DNA from: Planococcus citri
Lineage: Eukaryota > Arthropoda > Insecta > Hemiptera > Pseudococcidae
DNA length: 64,000 nt
Direction: 5' to 3'
Assembly: GCF_950023065.1 (NCBI RefSeq)
Contig: NC_088679.1
Span: forward strand, 59,582,001-59,646,000
Part shown: in pieces, positions 51,701 to 63,070 of the stretch
Layout of the letters: each line of letters starts with the position of its first letter
How positions within the stretch are numbered: the first letter of the stretch is position 1
The notes under the pieces: model-generated
What the model was told of the DNA's origin: nothing
The model's input: the letters and a program-made list of their open reading frames with translations, nothing else
Databases searched by the model: none
Program-made: the position numbers and the translations under genes

Positions 51701-52869
51701 GTGGAGTGGATTTTTTTCAGTTGTTGATTTTTTCCCGTCATATGGGCCAAATTTAGAGTCTGACAGCGCACCCCAGCAGCAGCTTGCAGAAAATATGTTT
51801 GCGATATTTTAAAGATAAATAAGACGAGTTTCAAAATGGAAGTACCTATTTTTCAAAAAGAGTTGCTTTTGAAATCTCACTTTTCAAAAGCTTGATAATT
51901 TCTGGAGCTTGGTATAATGTAAGATTTTGAAAGAAATCCAGAAAATATACATTTTCATGATGATTACAATCATGAACTTGTCTTAATAGTATTCACAAAC
52001 CCGTGGAGGAGAGGAGGGGGTGCTGGATACAAAGTCTCAAAATTTTGGTCAATATACTCGTATAAAAAAATGTAAGCTGTGAATACGATTATCTTATTTT
52101 TTTGATTCGATTCCTCTAACGCCCCCAGCTCATTGCCCCTTTAAATTTGCTGAAAATTGACAAAATCACGTGACATGTGGTTTATTAGATTTTTGGGAAC
52201 GCTGAACACGAGAATTACCTCATTTTTTGATTCGGTCGTTCTAAAACCCCAAGTGCCCTCTCTAAAAAAAATCTGAAAATTTAAGAAATCATGTGACATT
52301 AAATTTATTGGGTTTTTGAGGCACCTGCGACACCTCTATTGGCTCTCTCATTAACTGAAAATTAAATAAATCGAGTTGTATGGTTACTCGGATTCTTGAA
52401 ACGAGGATAGGAGTATCTATTTACTCGTAGATATAGATACAGAGTGGATCGCGAAAAAAAATGAAGAAGGATTTTGGTTCAATTTGGCAAAGAAGTTGTT
52501 TTTTTTTTTTTTTAAATTTAAGGTTAGGATTCCATAGTATTACCTTTAAAATCAAGATGAATTCTACTTTTGAAAACTTGAAAATAATTCTCACGAATTT
52601 TTGATATTATGCGAGGACAAATTCCATTAGAGACTTTTCAAATTTCGTTCTTTTATAAACTTATAAGAAATCGCAATCTCACGAAGAATTTTTAAAATTA
52701 TGCCTGACTATTAAAACCTTTGAAAAAAATTACCAATTTCTTTCATTTCAAAATTATGCCAGAGTTTCTAGTTTATTGTCAATTTTTTTAGTAGGTACGT
52801 GGAAAAATCCTCACGAATTCTCGAGATTATGTCAGAATTTCGAAAAGTTGAAAAAAAAATACAATTAGA
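48794..52869. other. Intron, no gene recognised
   Basis: 50.2-51.5 kb is a low-repeat patch. The open frame 48764-49021 overlaps the end of the outer element and shows no domain. Confidence 0.45.
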
Positions 52870-52914
52870 TGTGTACCAAATTCTTGACATAGAGCAAAAA
52901 TCATCCATGATTCA

Positions 52915-53680
52915 AAATTTTCCTGGGAGAGGAGACTTTACCCCCATTTTTTCACTTCAGTCCCTACCAAACACCTTTAAACAAGATAGCTCCAATCCAA
53001 AAATATTTTACTTGGGATTTGAAGTCAATTCCAAAACCACTCTTAAGGTTCTACTGAGCGGTTGAAAATGTGCAAACTCTAATTTTTGGGTGAATTCATG
53101 TTTTAAAAATATTTTTTTCTCAAATATTACACGTAAATTACCTGAAAACATCTGAAGATATCATTTTTGAAATTGGAGGAATATTTTGGAATACAGCACC
53201 AAATTTTTAGCCAATGTTGTCAACTTCAAAAACTCGAAAAAATTGATGATTTTTGCCCACATTTCTCGATGTTTTGGAATTGGTATAGCCAATAATGATC
53301 AGAAAATTCATACCACAGCATTTCAAAATGTTCCTCTATAGTTCAAAAAATTATATCTCTCATGTTTTGACATAATTTACGCGAAATGCTTTGACAGAAA
53401 ATATTTTAAAATTGAGAATTTACCGAAAAATTTGGAGATTGGCAACTTTTTAATCGCTCAGTAGAACCTCAAAAGTGATTTTGGATTTTGATGACAATAG
53501 TTCAAATGTATGCAGAATCTCAGATATGTATGATTTTTTGGGACTGGGCCATTTTGTCAAAAACAGGCCGAGTATAGGGACTGGATCGAAAAAACAGAGA
53601 TTTATTCAAAAACGGCCTCTCTTTGAGGACCTATATCTCCTCTTCAGGAACACTTCTGAGGCTGAAATTTTTTCTGGATT
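52915..53680. mobile_element. Fold-back repeat, same family as 41.0-41.3 kb
   Basis: Left arm about 52915-53180 and right arm about 53380-53680 are inverted relatives: AAGGTTCTACTGAGCGGTTG (53046) faces CGCTCAGTAGAACCTC (53456), and GAGGAGAC / CAGTCCCTA on the left face TAGGGACTG / CTCCTCTTC on the right. Divergence is high and ends are unclear. Confidence 0.6.
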
Positions 53681-53714
53681 TTTTTTTTCAAAGTTTTCAG
53701 AAGTTCAACCTTAA

Positions 53715-56174
53715 TGTCAAGAATTCATTGGAATTTTTTTCGAATTCTCAAAATGAAAAGTCTGACCAAATATTCTAAAATTGTCTTATTTTAAATATTG
53801 GAAATATTGATCTAATTTTTTTGAAAATTTTTCTGAAAGTCTGACTTAATGTTGAGAATCAATTGTAATTTCTCCAAAGTTCTCAAAAGTGATAATCTTT
53901 TTCCCAAGTTATCAGAATTCCGATAATGTGCTCGAAAAAATTTCAGAAATTATAGATTTTTTTTCAAAGTTTTTAATAGCCTGACATTACACACAAGTTT
54001 GTCAAGAATTCGACAGAATTAAAAAATCAATGTTTCCAAGTTTTTAAATTTTAAGAATTCACCGTAAAATCGCAATTTTTTTATATATTTTTCAAGTCAG
54101 TCAAAATTTAAAAAATTTAAAATAAAATTTACTCTGTTTATAATATTAAAAATTCGTAACAAAATTTTTTTTTCAAGTTTTAAAAAGTCTTACATAAAGT
54201 CAAAAATTCTTCGTGATTTTTGAAAAAATCTGACATAAGATCAATGAATTTCTTCTTAAATTTTCAAAAACCTCGATCGATTCTCGTTCACCAGTCTCAA
54301 CGTTTTAACAATTAAAAATAATAATGTATATACTTACGAAATACAACAAGCCATCAGCTATTTGCTGATTGCAAAAGGGTTTTTGCTTTTTGTTAGTTGC
54401 TTTTTAGATTTTTTTTTTTTCGTAAACATTACAGATAAGATACAAACAGCCAATACTGCAAAAAGTAAGAAATCAGAGTAATGAATTTGCAAAAATGCTG
54501 ATAGAAAGCTGAATAAATACAGCTTTTGGCTTTGGCTAGCTTTTTGCTTTGAAAACCTCCAAACTTCCTCGGCTTTCAGCTTTTAGGATTCAGCTTTCAG
54601 TTAGCTTTCCATCCCTGACCTTATGATCTACAAGTTTAAAATATTAAATAAATAATAAAAACATAATTACTAATTAATCAATCAATCTAATTCCAAATTA
54701 TAAAATCTTTCATCTGGTCATGTTAAACACTAATCACAGATTGGCCCCTTCAAAATACTGTTCACTGATTGACTACAAATTGAAAAACTTATGATTAAAA
54801 ATCAACCCTTTTCTTATATCTACCCTGATAATATATGTACATACAGAAAGTCAGATACAGTTCTCTAGTTCTGTAGCTCAATCCGAACAACCGTATAATG
54901 TCGTGAAAGACTTCCACAAACGTCAACAATACAAAAAGAAGCCAGGTAGGTCGGTCGATTCGAACGTTAGGTACGTATTCCATCAACAAAAACAATTCAA
55001 TTACTCGTATTTACGTTCCATTATCAAGAATCGTAGTCAACTTGTCTCGTATCACCCTCTTATACTTGTAAAGCGATTAATTTCTCAGACAAAATAAACG
55101 CTTACACAACTCGTAGTCGTACCATCGCATCGTTCCACCGGACACATCGATTTTTCAACCCAGCCATCTCCCTGCGACTGCGATGAGCCGCTTTATTGTC
55201 AATAAAATGTCATCTGAATTGAGTAAAAAATGACCTAGCTGGTATTCTTCGTGATGTTTTCTTTCTAATAAGATTATGGAGATTAATGTTCGCTTATAAT
55301 TTTTTACACCAAAGTCTATAAAGAAAGCTACGCAGTATTCAAGATAAATGAAGACGCGTCTTCGGTTGCATCATTAAAAAAAAGAGGGGAAAAATTAACT
55401 CGAATGAAATTTTCATACGTTCAGACATCATCGCGTAATTAATTTCAAACAGTCACCGTCACCGTCGCCGTCGGTCGCCCCATTCATCGAAATAATAGAG
55501 TTTTAGCTACCTAAGGTATTATTTTCCAGCAATTTCAACAACGTATCCTTGGCAAAGGTCACAGAGTGGAAAAAACAACCACCGGACAATCGTCCTTTTT
55601 TTTATCACGTAAAATCCCTTCAGATATGTTTATTACTCTATTGGAAAAATTTCAATAGTTTCTAAACTTCGAAAAGAAAAAAAAAGGTAAGAAAGGTTGT
55701 ATAGAGATGAAGTAAGAAAAAAATAAGATTTATAACTCGGACTATAAAAAAAAAAAGTAGGTAGTGGAAAAAGAATAAAGCAACGCAGATTTCGAGTAGC
55801 GAAAAAATTTCTTTTTCTCGTGTTTTTTTTCTTTTACGTTTTACGTACTACTATACGCTGGTTCTTTCGTTCGCAGCCTCACAATAGGGTCTCTATACAG
55901 CTTTTAAAATGTTGCAACACTATAAACGTATAAATCACTGATAAAAGAGGCATTCCGCTTTGTCAATTTATTAGCCCTTTCATTACATTATTGGCAGTTT
56001 ATTAGCTTTTATACGTTGTTCGATTTTAGACTCTCTCTACAACAATTCTATCTTTTATTGTTCGCCGATCTAGGTACGTGCACGAGTGTGAAATGTACAT
56101 CACAGTACACCTTCTACTTACTAGTACACAATGTAGATAAGGTACTTCGATACATTTTCATTTCCCAACTCCGT
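53715..56174. other. Intron, no gene recognised
   Basis: 54500-54625 carries a run of imperfect AGCTTTCAGC-type phrases ending TTTCCATCCCTGACC, which looks like one end of a hAT-type element (CAGGGATGGAAA when reversed); no second end found. 54.85-56.1 kb is low-repeat. Confidence 0.4.
54346..54395 (+). repeat. Dispersed 'CGCTGATTGCAAG' repeat, copy
   Basis: ACAAGCCATCAGCTATTTGC then TGATTGCAAAAGGGTTTTTG. The partner motif CTGTTCACTGATTGACTACA is at 54760. Confidence 0.6.
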
Positions 56175-56893
56175 TTAACACTTTGGAGGTACTCTAGGTT
56201 TCCATTTTGGAGAAAAAAAATTGCTTCGAAGAGTGTGATAAGATACCTTGCTCAATTGACCAAATTACAAAAAAGTTGAGATCTCAAAGAAAACTCATTT
56301 AGGAAAATGACAGTTTTGAAAAGGCCCAAAACCTTCATTTCCAACAAAACAAAATAATATAAAATGGATTTTTTTTTGAAAAAATTTTTTAAAAATTGAT
56401 AAGAAAAAAAATCGTAATAACGATAGTAAAAAAGGTCATGAGGCAGTTCCCCCGTTGAGCAAAAATAAAAACTTGGCGAAATGAAATAGATTTTTGTTTT
56501 GTTTTTTTTTCATTTTTTGGTCAGAGGCATTTTTTTACGAAGTTTTTATTTTTGCTGTGCTTGTGAACTACCAGAGAAGACCTTTTTTACTATCGTTATC
56601 AAGATTTTTTTTTTCTTATTAATTTTTTTAAAATGTTTTCAAAAAGTGCTTCCGACAAATATCTTTTAATCATACTTTTGAATTATTTTTGAAAAAAATT
56701 TCCAATTTGTTAATTTGTTTTGTTGAAAATGAAAGGATTCGACCTTCTTCAAATCTTTCATTTTCCAAAATAATTTTTCATTGGAAACTCAACTTTTTCG
56801 TGATTATGGCCAATTGGGCAGAATACACTATCACACTCTTCGAAGCAATTTGTTTCCCCAACATGGAAACCTAGAGTACCTCCGAAGGGTTAA
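56175..56893. mobile_element. piggyBac-like fold-back element with TTAA target sites
   Basis: The element is 56179-56889 (711 bp), flanked by TTAA at 56175-56178 and 56890-56893. Ends read inward CACTTTGGAGGTACTCTAGG and CCCTTCGGAGGTACTCTAGG, and the match runs on through TTGCTTCGAAGAGTGTGATA and AAAAAGTTGAG to a central pair ATCGTAATAACGATAGTAAA / TTACTATCGTTAT. TTAA duplication and CMCTT ends fit piggyBac-type elements. There is no transposase, so it is a non-autonomous copy. Confidence 0.85.
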
Positions 56894-58296
56894 AGCTTGG
56901 GCAAATCTGCAAAACAGACATTCCAGCCAAAACAAGCTCGGTAACAGTCGTCTCCGTGTAATTCCTTTTAGAACACAAATCTTGGGGCAAAAAATACTTG
57001 GGTAGGTACCTACCTAAATTTTTTTCCAGAAACAAGTTTCAAGTAATAAACAAACAAGGTCGACTGATGAGACATTTTCTTCGCGGATAATTTCCAAGAG
57101 AAAAAAGTTTAATAATCGTACCTATTGCTAAATAACATTTTGACGAAGTGAGCTCGGAAACGAAGCTAAAAATGGAGCGAATGGAAATTCACCCCATGGA
57201 AAAATTTGAGACTCACTAAGGTGAATATATCCTACCTCTTACATTAGATACTTTGTCAAAGAACCAAATCGCACCGTCGACAATGGGAATAATAATATGA
57301 AAAATTTATTGCAAGTGTGTAAGTAATTTTTTTACAAATTAATTTTTTCAACTGATTAGATTTTTTAAAAAAATATGTAGATGAAATTTCCATATTTGCA
57401 AATGACACACCCATAGCCTACATTTTATAAAATTATGGGTAAACAATTTTCAAAGGATCGCCCATAAAAGAGCATGGCCAAGTACAATACATGATTTGGC
57501 TGGCCCTATCCTCGAATTTGAAACTAACCACTGGAAAATTTTTTTAAGCTCTGAAACCCGGGTAATTACATTTTTAGATCTTTACCTCACCCTTAACCCC
57601 TCACAAAGAAGAGAAATTGCAATTTCAGTTGAAAATTTACAACTTTAGCACTTTCCCTGAAAATTTTTTCACACTTGCTGCGATGTGTTGAACATTATCG
57701 CAGGTTATTCATAGAAATTCTATAGCTAATTTTTGAAAAATCATTTTGGCAAAACGCACATTTTTTGAACTTTTCAACGATATTTTTGGTAAGTTCTTTC
57801 AAAGGTGCAATTATGAAAAAATATACCTATAATTATATGCATCTCACCCAGATGTATAATGTGAATTTTTTTTCACAATGTTCAACGCCGCGCAAGAAGA
57901 CTTTTAAAAAAGTGAAAAACTGATTTTCTCACGATTTTTCTCGTCTAATTTGGTCGATAGAGTAACTGTTTGCATGCATATCATCAATTTGATGTACATT
58001 GTTGGATAATAGTCCTTAAAAATACCTGCTATTTTTTTGAAAATCGACCATAATTTTTTTCAATTTTTCTGTTCACAGCGTGGAAATGAGTGCAAGACCA
58101 CAGCAATTAAAATTTGAAGGGTGAAGACCGAGTGAACAAGGAAGCAATTTAATTACAGACAGATCGGAGGCGAAGAGAGGGTGTAGGTATGTATTTTGTG
58201 ATTTTCGCAGCGTTTTCTTCATTAAAATCCTCTTAACCTGAAGAGAATCCTGACCACAATAGTAAGTAATAAAAGTACTAGAATTCGCGATGCTAA
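56894..58296. other. AT-rich intron; possible exon at its end
   Basis: No gene to 58070. At 58079-58187 a good acceptor (TTTTTCTGTTCACAG) and donor (GTATGT) bracket about 109 bases, but all three plus-strand frames have stops. One frame starts MSARPQQLKFEG. Possibly a decayed exon. Confidence 0.35.
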
Positions 58297-58602
58297 GCCC
58301 TATACTTAGGCAAAATCGCCCATTATCTGAGAAAAAACGACCACGCTCCAAGGGAAGATGATGAACCACCACTTGATCAACCCTTCCAAGATGGAACGAT
58401 TACCACCGAAGAAAATTTTCTAAGTGGTGCAATACCAAGCTATCCCTTCAAGTTCAAAAAAAAGAAAACGGTCAACTTCGTCATCACCCTAAATTCGAAC
58501 CAAATTTGTCAGTTTTTTCCATGTTTTAAAATCCCATTTTTGGGAGCTTCTGACCCCCCCCACACCCCTCGGATACCTCAACGAGCCAAAATTCAAGTCT
58601 AG
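58297..58602 (+). pseudogene. Unidentified coding-like piece (101 codons, no ATG)
   Basis: Open from a stop at 58294 to TAG 58600. The first 60 residues look like protein: ALYLGKIAHYLRKNDHAPRE, DDEPPLDQPFQDGTITTEEN, FLSGAIPSYPFKFKKKKTVN. After about residue 65 it turns into AT-rich noise. The mixture of acidic and Lys-rich blocks resembles the coding piece at 59.5-59.9 kb on the same strand, so both might be parts of one nested or retrocopied gene. No family recognised. Confidence 0.4.
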
Positions 58603-59496
58603 ACTAATACTAACTAAAAATACTTCATTAATCGAATTTTCAAAGGAATCAAAAATCTTAGATTTTTTTCACTAGGGATGAGATCATTTTTCCAATTTGA
58701 AAAGAACTTCACTTCGATGAAAATGAGTGAAAAAAATCAAAAAAAATTCATTTCTCTGAAATTGCAATTTATTACATAATTATAATGAATTTTGAGTTGA
58801 CATCAGTCTTACGAGGCGAGATATGAATTTTGGCTTCGTGGGTCATTTGAAACAGCAGGAGCACGATGTACCCAAAATTACGTGATTCAAAATTTTATAA
58901 ATCATGAAACATGGAAAAAATTTGCAATTGCAAATTTGGTCCAAATTTGGAAGTCTTTCGTGGTAGGTACACGTATTGGGAGAAAAAAAATTTGAGAAAA
59001 AATGTTTTCGACCAAAATTTACCGATTTTGTGTTTTTCCGCAATTTGCATATATCTGAACGAATTTACCAAAAACACCACTGAAAAGCTAAAAATAAACG
59101 TTTTGCCAAGAAAATATTTTTGAAAAATTTTCATAAAAATAACGCTTGTTAGGGTCCCTGCAAGTTTGAAAAAATGTGCTTGGAACCCGCCAAATTTGAA
59201 AAATGTTCACCCTAAATTGCAACTTCATACCTTTCTGAGGGGTTAGTGATGACTGATGAGGTAGCGATATAAAAAAAATTTCATGGTGGTTTTAGACGAC
59301 CGTAGGAAATAACTTCCAGTGGTTAGCATTAAAATCCGTGGACAGTCTCAGTCGCTAAAGTTTTCACTTTCTTTTTTGATATTTCTTCAATAAAAATGCG
59401 GAACAACTGGAGGAATGTACTTAAACGATAGATAACTTTTTAAATATTTTAAGAAAAACGTTCAAAAGGTGAATACTGAATAAGCGCTCTACATGA

Positions 59497-59920
59497 TCTA
59501 ATGACGAGAATACTCTTCCTCCGATACCTACGAACAATGGTGAGTCACAAACAAGCGTATTTAAAATTCCAGAAATTGTAGGCACTTCGCCAATAAAACG
59601 CTAAAATTATACAAAAAGCTAAACCTACATCACCACCGGTTAAAAAACAAAAAAACCGTACCTCGCCGAAAAAATCGAAGAATGTCTCGTCGAACAAAAA
59701 ACTGATCGCCAAAAAACCAAACTCCAAAAAACAGCTCGATAAAGATTCGTCGCCAAAGCTCTCCAAAGAGCAAGCAAAGCGAGTCAACTCCATGTTTGAC
59801 CCTAGCGACAGCGACGATGAAAAGATCATCAACCAATATCCCCCAAAGAAAAATGCTTCACCGCTGATTTCTCCGCTGGTATTTTCGTCGACGGAAGCGG
59901 AAAGAATCGATCGCGATTAA
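59497..59920 (+). pseudogene. Lys/Ser-rich coding region with one frameshift, unidentified
   Basis: Frame 1 (59497-59601) reads NDENTLPPIPTNNGESQTSV and FKIPEIVGTSPIKR, then a stop. Skipping one T at 59602 continues as KIIQKAKPTSPPVKKQKNRT, SPKKSKNVSSNKKLIAKKPN, SKKQLDKDSSPKLSKEQAKR, VNSMFDPSDSDDEKIINQYP, PKKNASPLISPLVFSSTEAE and RIDRD-stop (59918-59920). Frame 2 alone is open for 107 codons from 59597. It would be a disordered, basic protein with an acidic DPSDSDDE patch, like many chromatin or cell-cycle proteins, but I cannot name it. The G+C and codon-like pattern stand out from the intron. A GTAAGT donor follows at 59939. Either a pseudogene, or a real exon with a sequence error. Confidence 0.6.
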
Positions 59921-60130
59921 GATTTATCTATGAGTATAGGTAAGTAGATATTTGAAAGTTTCGATTTTTCAAATGTTTGATTCCTTTCCTGCATTTTTCC
60001 CCATAATTTTTACGGAAGTCTTTCAAGAGGAAACATGCATTAATAACTTCGTCGTGAACTCTGCAATTATTGGTCATAATTTTCCAATTCTGGTACCCTT
60101 TTTTCTCACAATACGTAGATGTATCTCATC

Positions 60131-60388
60131 AACAGGAAATTGTTAGATTTCGAAAAAATTGAAAAAGCATCCGAAAACATACCTACCAGCACAGAAAATT
60201 TCAAAGAAGCAAAAAACGAATTTCATTTCTTGATTCTTGGGGATGATTTCAAATTTGATAATTCAAATTTAAATCCCACTCCTCCCTCCGACAAAAAATC
60301 CAATCAAACTAGATGGAAAAGTGAAAATTGGTTGATATTTTATCGAATTGTCAACCTGCCAAATCGATTAGACACATTTTCAAGATAA
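60131..60388 (+). other. Open frame after an acceptor-like site
   Basis: After CATCAACAG (60131-60139) the frame reads KLLDFEKIEKASENIPTSTE and on to TAA at 60386. It would join in frame to GAGTATAG|GTAAGT at 59938, but only in a frame different from the stop-ended coding region before it. Weak evidence; may be chance. Confidence 0.2.
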
Positions 60389-62804
60389 TCTAGAGCCTTC
60401 GGCGAATTTCTCGATTTCTCATGATCATAACGAAAAATAAAAAAAAAATATTCATAGAAATCAGAAGAGCACAAAATATAAATTTCCGTTGCCCATTTTC
60501 ATGATTATCTTTATGAGAACAGGGAAAGGGGAGATCGCTGGAACAAAAATGGTGAATAAAAATTCAAAAAATACCGAATAAAAAGTCGAATGGTTTCAAG
60601 TTTTCAAAAACGATGATTTTATTTTTAAAAAAATTGATTTTTTTTACAGATCTGCTTACGTTTTTGGAAATCCTTCGGACAAATTTTTTCCATTCTTGCT
60701 CATTTTTTGAAAATTTAGAACCGACAATGAAATTCAAACCAGCCCACCAAACGTAGACAGGGCAAAAGCGTTGAAAAATTGATGATTCGTAAAGTAAAAT
60801 TATATGATTCATGATCGTACAAAGCAAATGAAAAGTAGTAAGTACTCGCAGGATAGGTAGGTAAGTAAACGATTTTCTTCACTGACTGATCCAACAATTT
60901 TTGGTAAATAAGCTAACCAGAAAACCGATTCAATTTATCAATCTGTGATAAAAAATTAATTTTTTTGTCGCAATTTCTTCTATTCCATCACACTTTGACG
61001 AGCAGAAACGCTAAAATAGAATACAAGTACTTCACGACGAGAGCTGAAAAGTGATTTTTTACGACTCGACTGTGAGCATTATGAACAAAGATCGCTTTTT
61101 TTTTTCAGTCTGCAAAGTTACGTATTTTTCCACATTAAGGGACGAAAGTGCGGTTTTTTACACTAGAGCGATAAGCGATGAGACGGTGGAAAAGCATTGT
61201 TTTTGATCTGGAGTTAGGAAATCGATTTCTTGACCCTTGATATTTTTAATGAACAAATATCTCCCAAGTACACAGTACAGTATAGGGAGCGCGAAAGCTT
61301 TCTAAAATTCATAATGAGAGAAATAAAAATTTATTATTTATAACGTTGAAAATTTTCGAATTTCACTCAATTTATCGAATTGCCGAATGAAATCCGTCTA
61401 GGGAGGAATTACTCCCCCTATTCCCTACTTCCCAGGTCAGGTTATCAGGCATACAGGGTTGCCAGACGTACAAAAAAATTCGTAATTTAACGGACATTTG
61501 AAATTTTGAAAAAAAAACACAAGGATTTCAAACAAATTTCCCAAAAAATACTGAAAAATACGAAAATTTCAGATTTCTGCTTGAAATACAGTTTACCTTA
61601 TTTCTCATTGAAAAATGAATGCGAAATGTTTGAGAAGAAAATATATTTTTAGAACAAGAATTCACCAAAAAAAACACACAATTTGCAAATAGCGAAAAAA
61701 TCACTTTTTTCAAAAATTTTTCATTTTTAGAAGACCTTAGAAGCTAAAAAGATTTCTGGGCAATTTCCAACTCGAAATTTTTTATTTCTACGTCTTGCTC
61801 TAAAATATTGTCAACTTAGCTTGTCTTTCACATGATTTATTGATTGAAAAATAAAATAAAACATTACTTGTTTACGTTTTTTTATGTGTATTTTATTTTT
61901 CAGATTTTTATTTTACATCAAACATACGAAAAAAAACACAAAAATATCCTTTGTGTTTCTAAGAAAGTCACAGTTGACAAAAAAAAAAAAAAGGATAAAC
62001 GAGTTTATTTTGTGATATAATTTTTTTTTAAAAATAAAAACCCTAGTAAGGCTTCATTGTATTTTTTTAGTGTTTAAAACTTGTTTTAGACGCAAATGTT
62101 CAACTTTTTTCCACAAATTTTTTTTCAAATGTACATTTAAAAGCTATCAGCTATTCGCTGATTGCAAGATGGTTTTTGCATTTGTTAGTACCTAGTTCAT
62201 CTTTACGCAATTCATTTTTATAAAAATGATAATTTGTTGATCATCGACGCAAGAACTTGAAATTTGGCTTGTACTGAATTCACAATTTCTCGAATTCAAA
62301 TCAATTGGTTTCAATTTCGAACGGTTTTGGAGTCTTCCACAGATTTTTTGAGTCCATCATAATTTTTATTCAAAATAATTGATCGTTGAAAAAAAACAAT
62401 GGATTGAAATTAGCAGAAACTGATTTGGTAAAATTGCGCCAAAATAAACGAAAGCGATTACGAGAACGATTAATTTGAGATTATTGTTGGTGAATTTCAT
62501 ACAGCCTCAATTTTACGGGATTTTCTGATACAATATACATTACATTTCATCCACCATTCTCAATTTGACAAGTACAATTATAATTTTTTTTTTCCAAAAT
62601 GAGTCTTTGGGGTATCCAAAATTTTAGAACAATCGAAACTACTTCCGGATAATTCTTTCGATTTTTGATCCGACCCATAAGACAAACTCTTCATTTCAAC
62701 TTGTGATGGCAAACATGACTCATTCTCACACCTTCAACCAATTCAATTAATGTCTTTCGACCCCCTTTGGACCATTTTCTAATCAAATCTACATCCATTT
62801 GCTA
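60389..62804. other. AT-rich first part of pk long intron, no gene
   Basis: Directly downstream of the pk first coding exon in transcription order. Holds a family core at 62141-62188, an end-like CAGGGTTGCCAGACGTAC at 61455 with no partner found, and long A/T runs. Confidence 0.5.
62141..62188 (+). repeat. Dispersed 'CGCTGATTGCAAG' repeat, copy
   Basis: AAGCTATCAGCTATTCGCTG then ATTGCAAGATGGTTTTTGCA and TTTGTTAG. Confidence 0.65.
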
Positions 62805-62810
62805 ACTTAC
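62805..62810 (-). other. splice donor after the pk first coding exon
   Basis: Read on the minus strand the sequence is GA|GTAAGT, a full consensus donor. It cuts the last codon after two bases. This is the start of the very long intron. Confidence 0.85.
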
Positions 62811-63070
62811 TCGTCATCCTGTGCACAAGGATTCTGCTTCTGCAATGTGACCAAAGTGGTCGTAGTACTGGTAGCCGCAGCTGTGGTAATTTTCGGTATT
62901 TTCATATCACCCATCTCGGATTTCTTCCTATTACCGTACAAATACCTATAGTATTTTTCTTGATCGCCGTATACCCAGCAGACCTTCCACCATTGTCGAC
63001 ACATCAACACGTTCGATGGCATTTTACCGGCGGCCGACGAGGCGCCGCTTTCGTCTAATTTATTCGCCAT
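62811..63070 (-). CDS. pk: prickle, spiny-legs-type first coding exon
   Basis: The exon encodes 86 codons plus two bases. Residues about 18-40 hold the motif CRQWWKVCWVYGDQEKYYR followed by YLYG, which I recognise as the conserved N-terminal block of the Spiny-legs isoform of Prickle. A Thr/Ala-rich low-complexity stretch and an acidic end (QDD) follow. Two in-frame ATGs exist. I chose 63070 (MANKLDES) because its context has A at -3 and G at +4; the ATG at 63106 has a weak context (T at -3). An in-frame TGA lies just upstream of the open frame. The exon ends at 62811 before the donor GTAAGT, leaving two bases (GA) of a codon, which matches the phase of the exon at 10558. Without splicing the frame would stop one base further on. 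Confidence 0.88.

Noticed and set aside
54500..54625. End-like sequence of a hAT-type element
   Set aside because: Only one end (CAGGGATGGAAA reversed) is seen and no target duplication could be found.
59545..59836. Minus-strand frames over the 59.5-59.9 kb coding region
   Set aside because: Shadows of the plus-strand frame; their Phe/Leu-rich makeup is the complement of its Lys codons.
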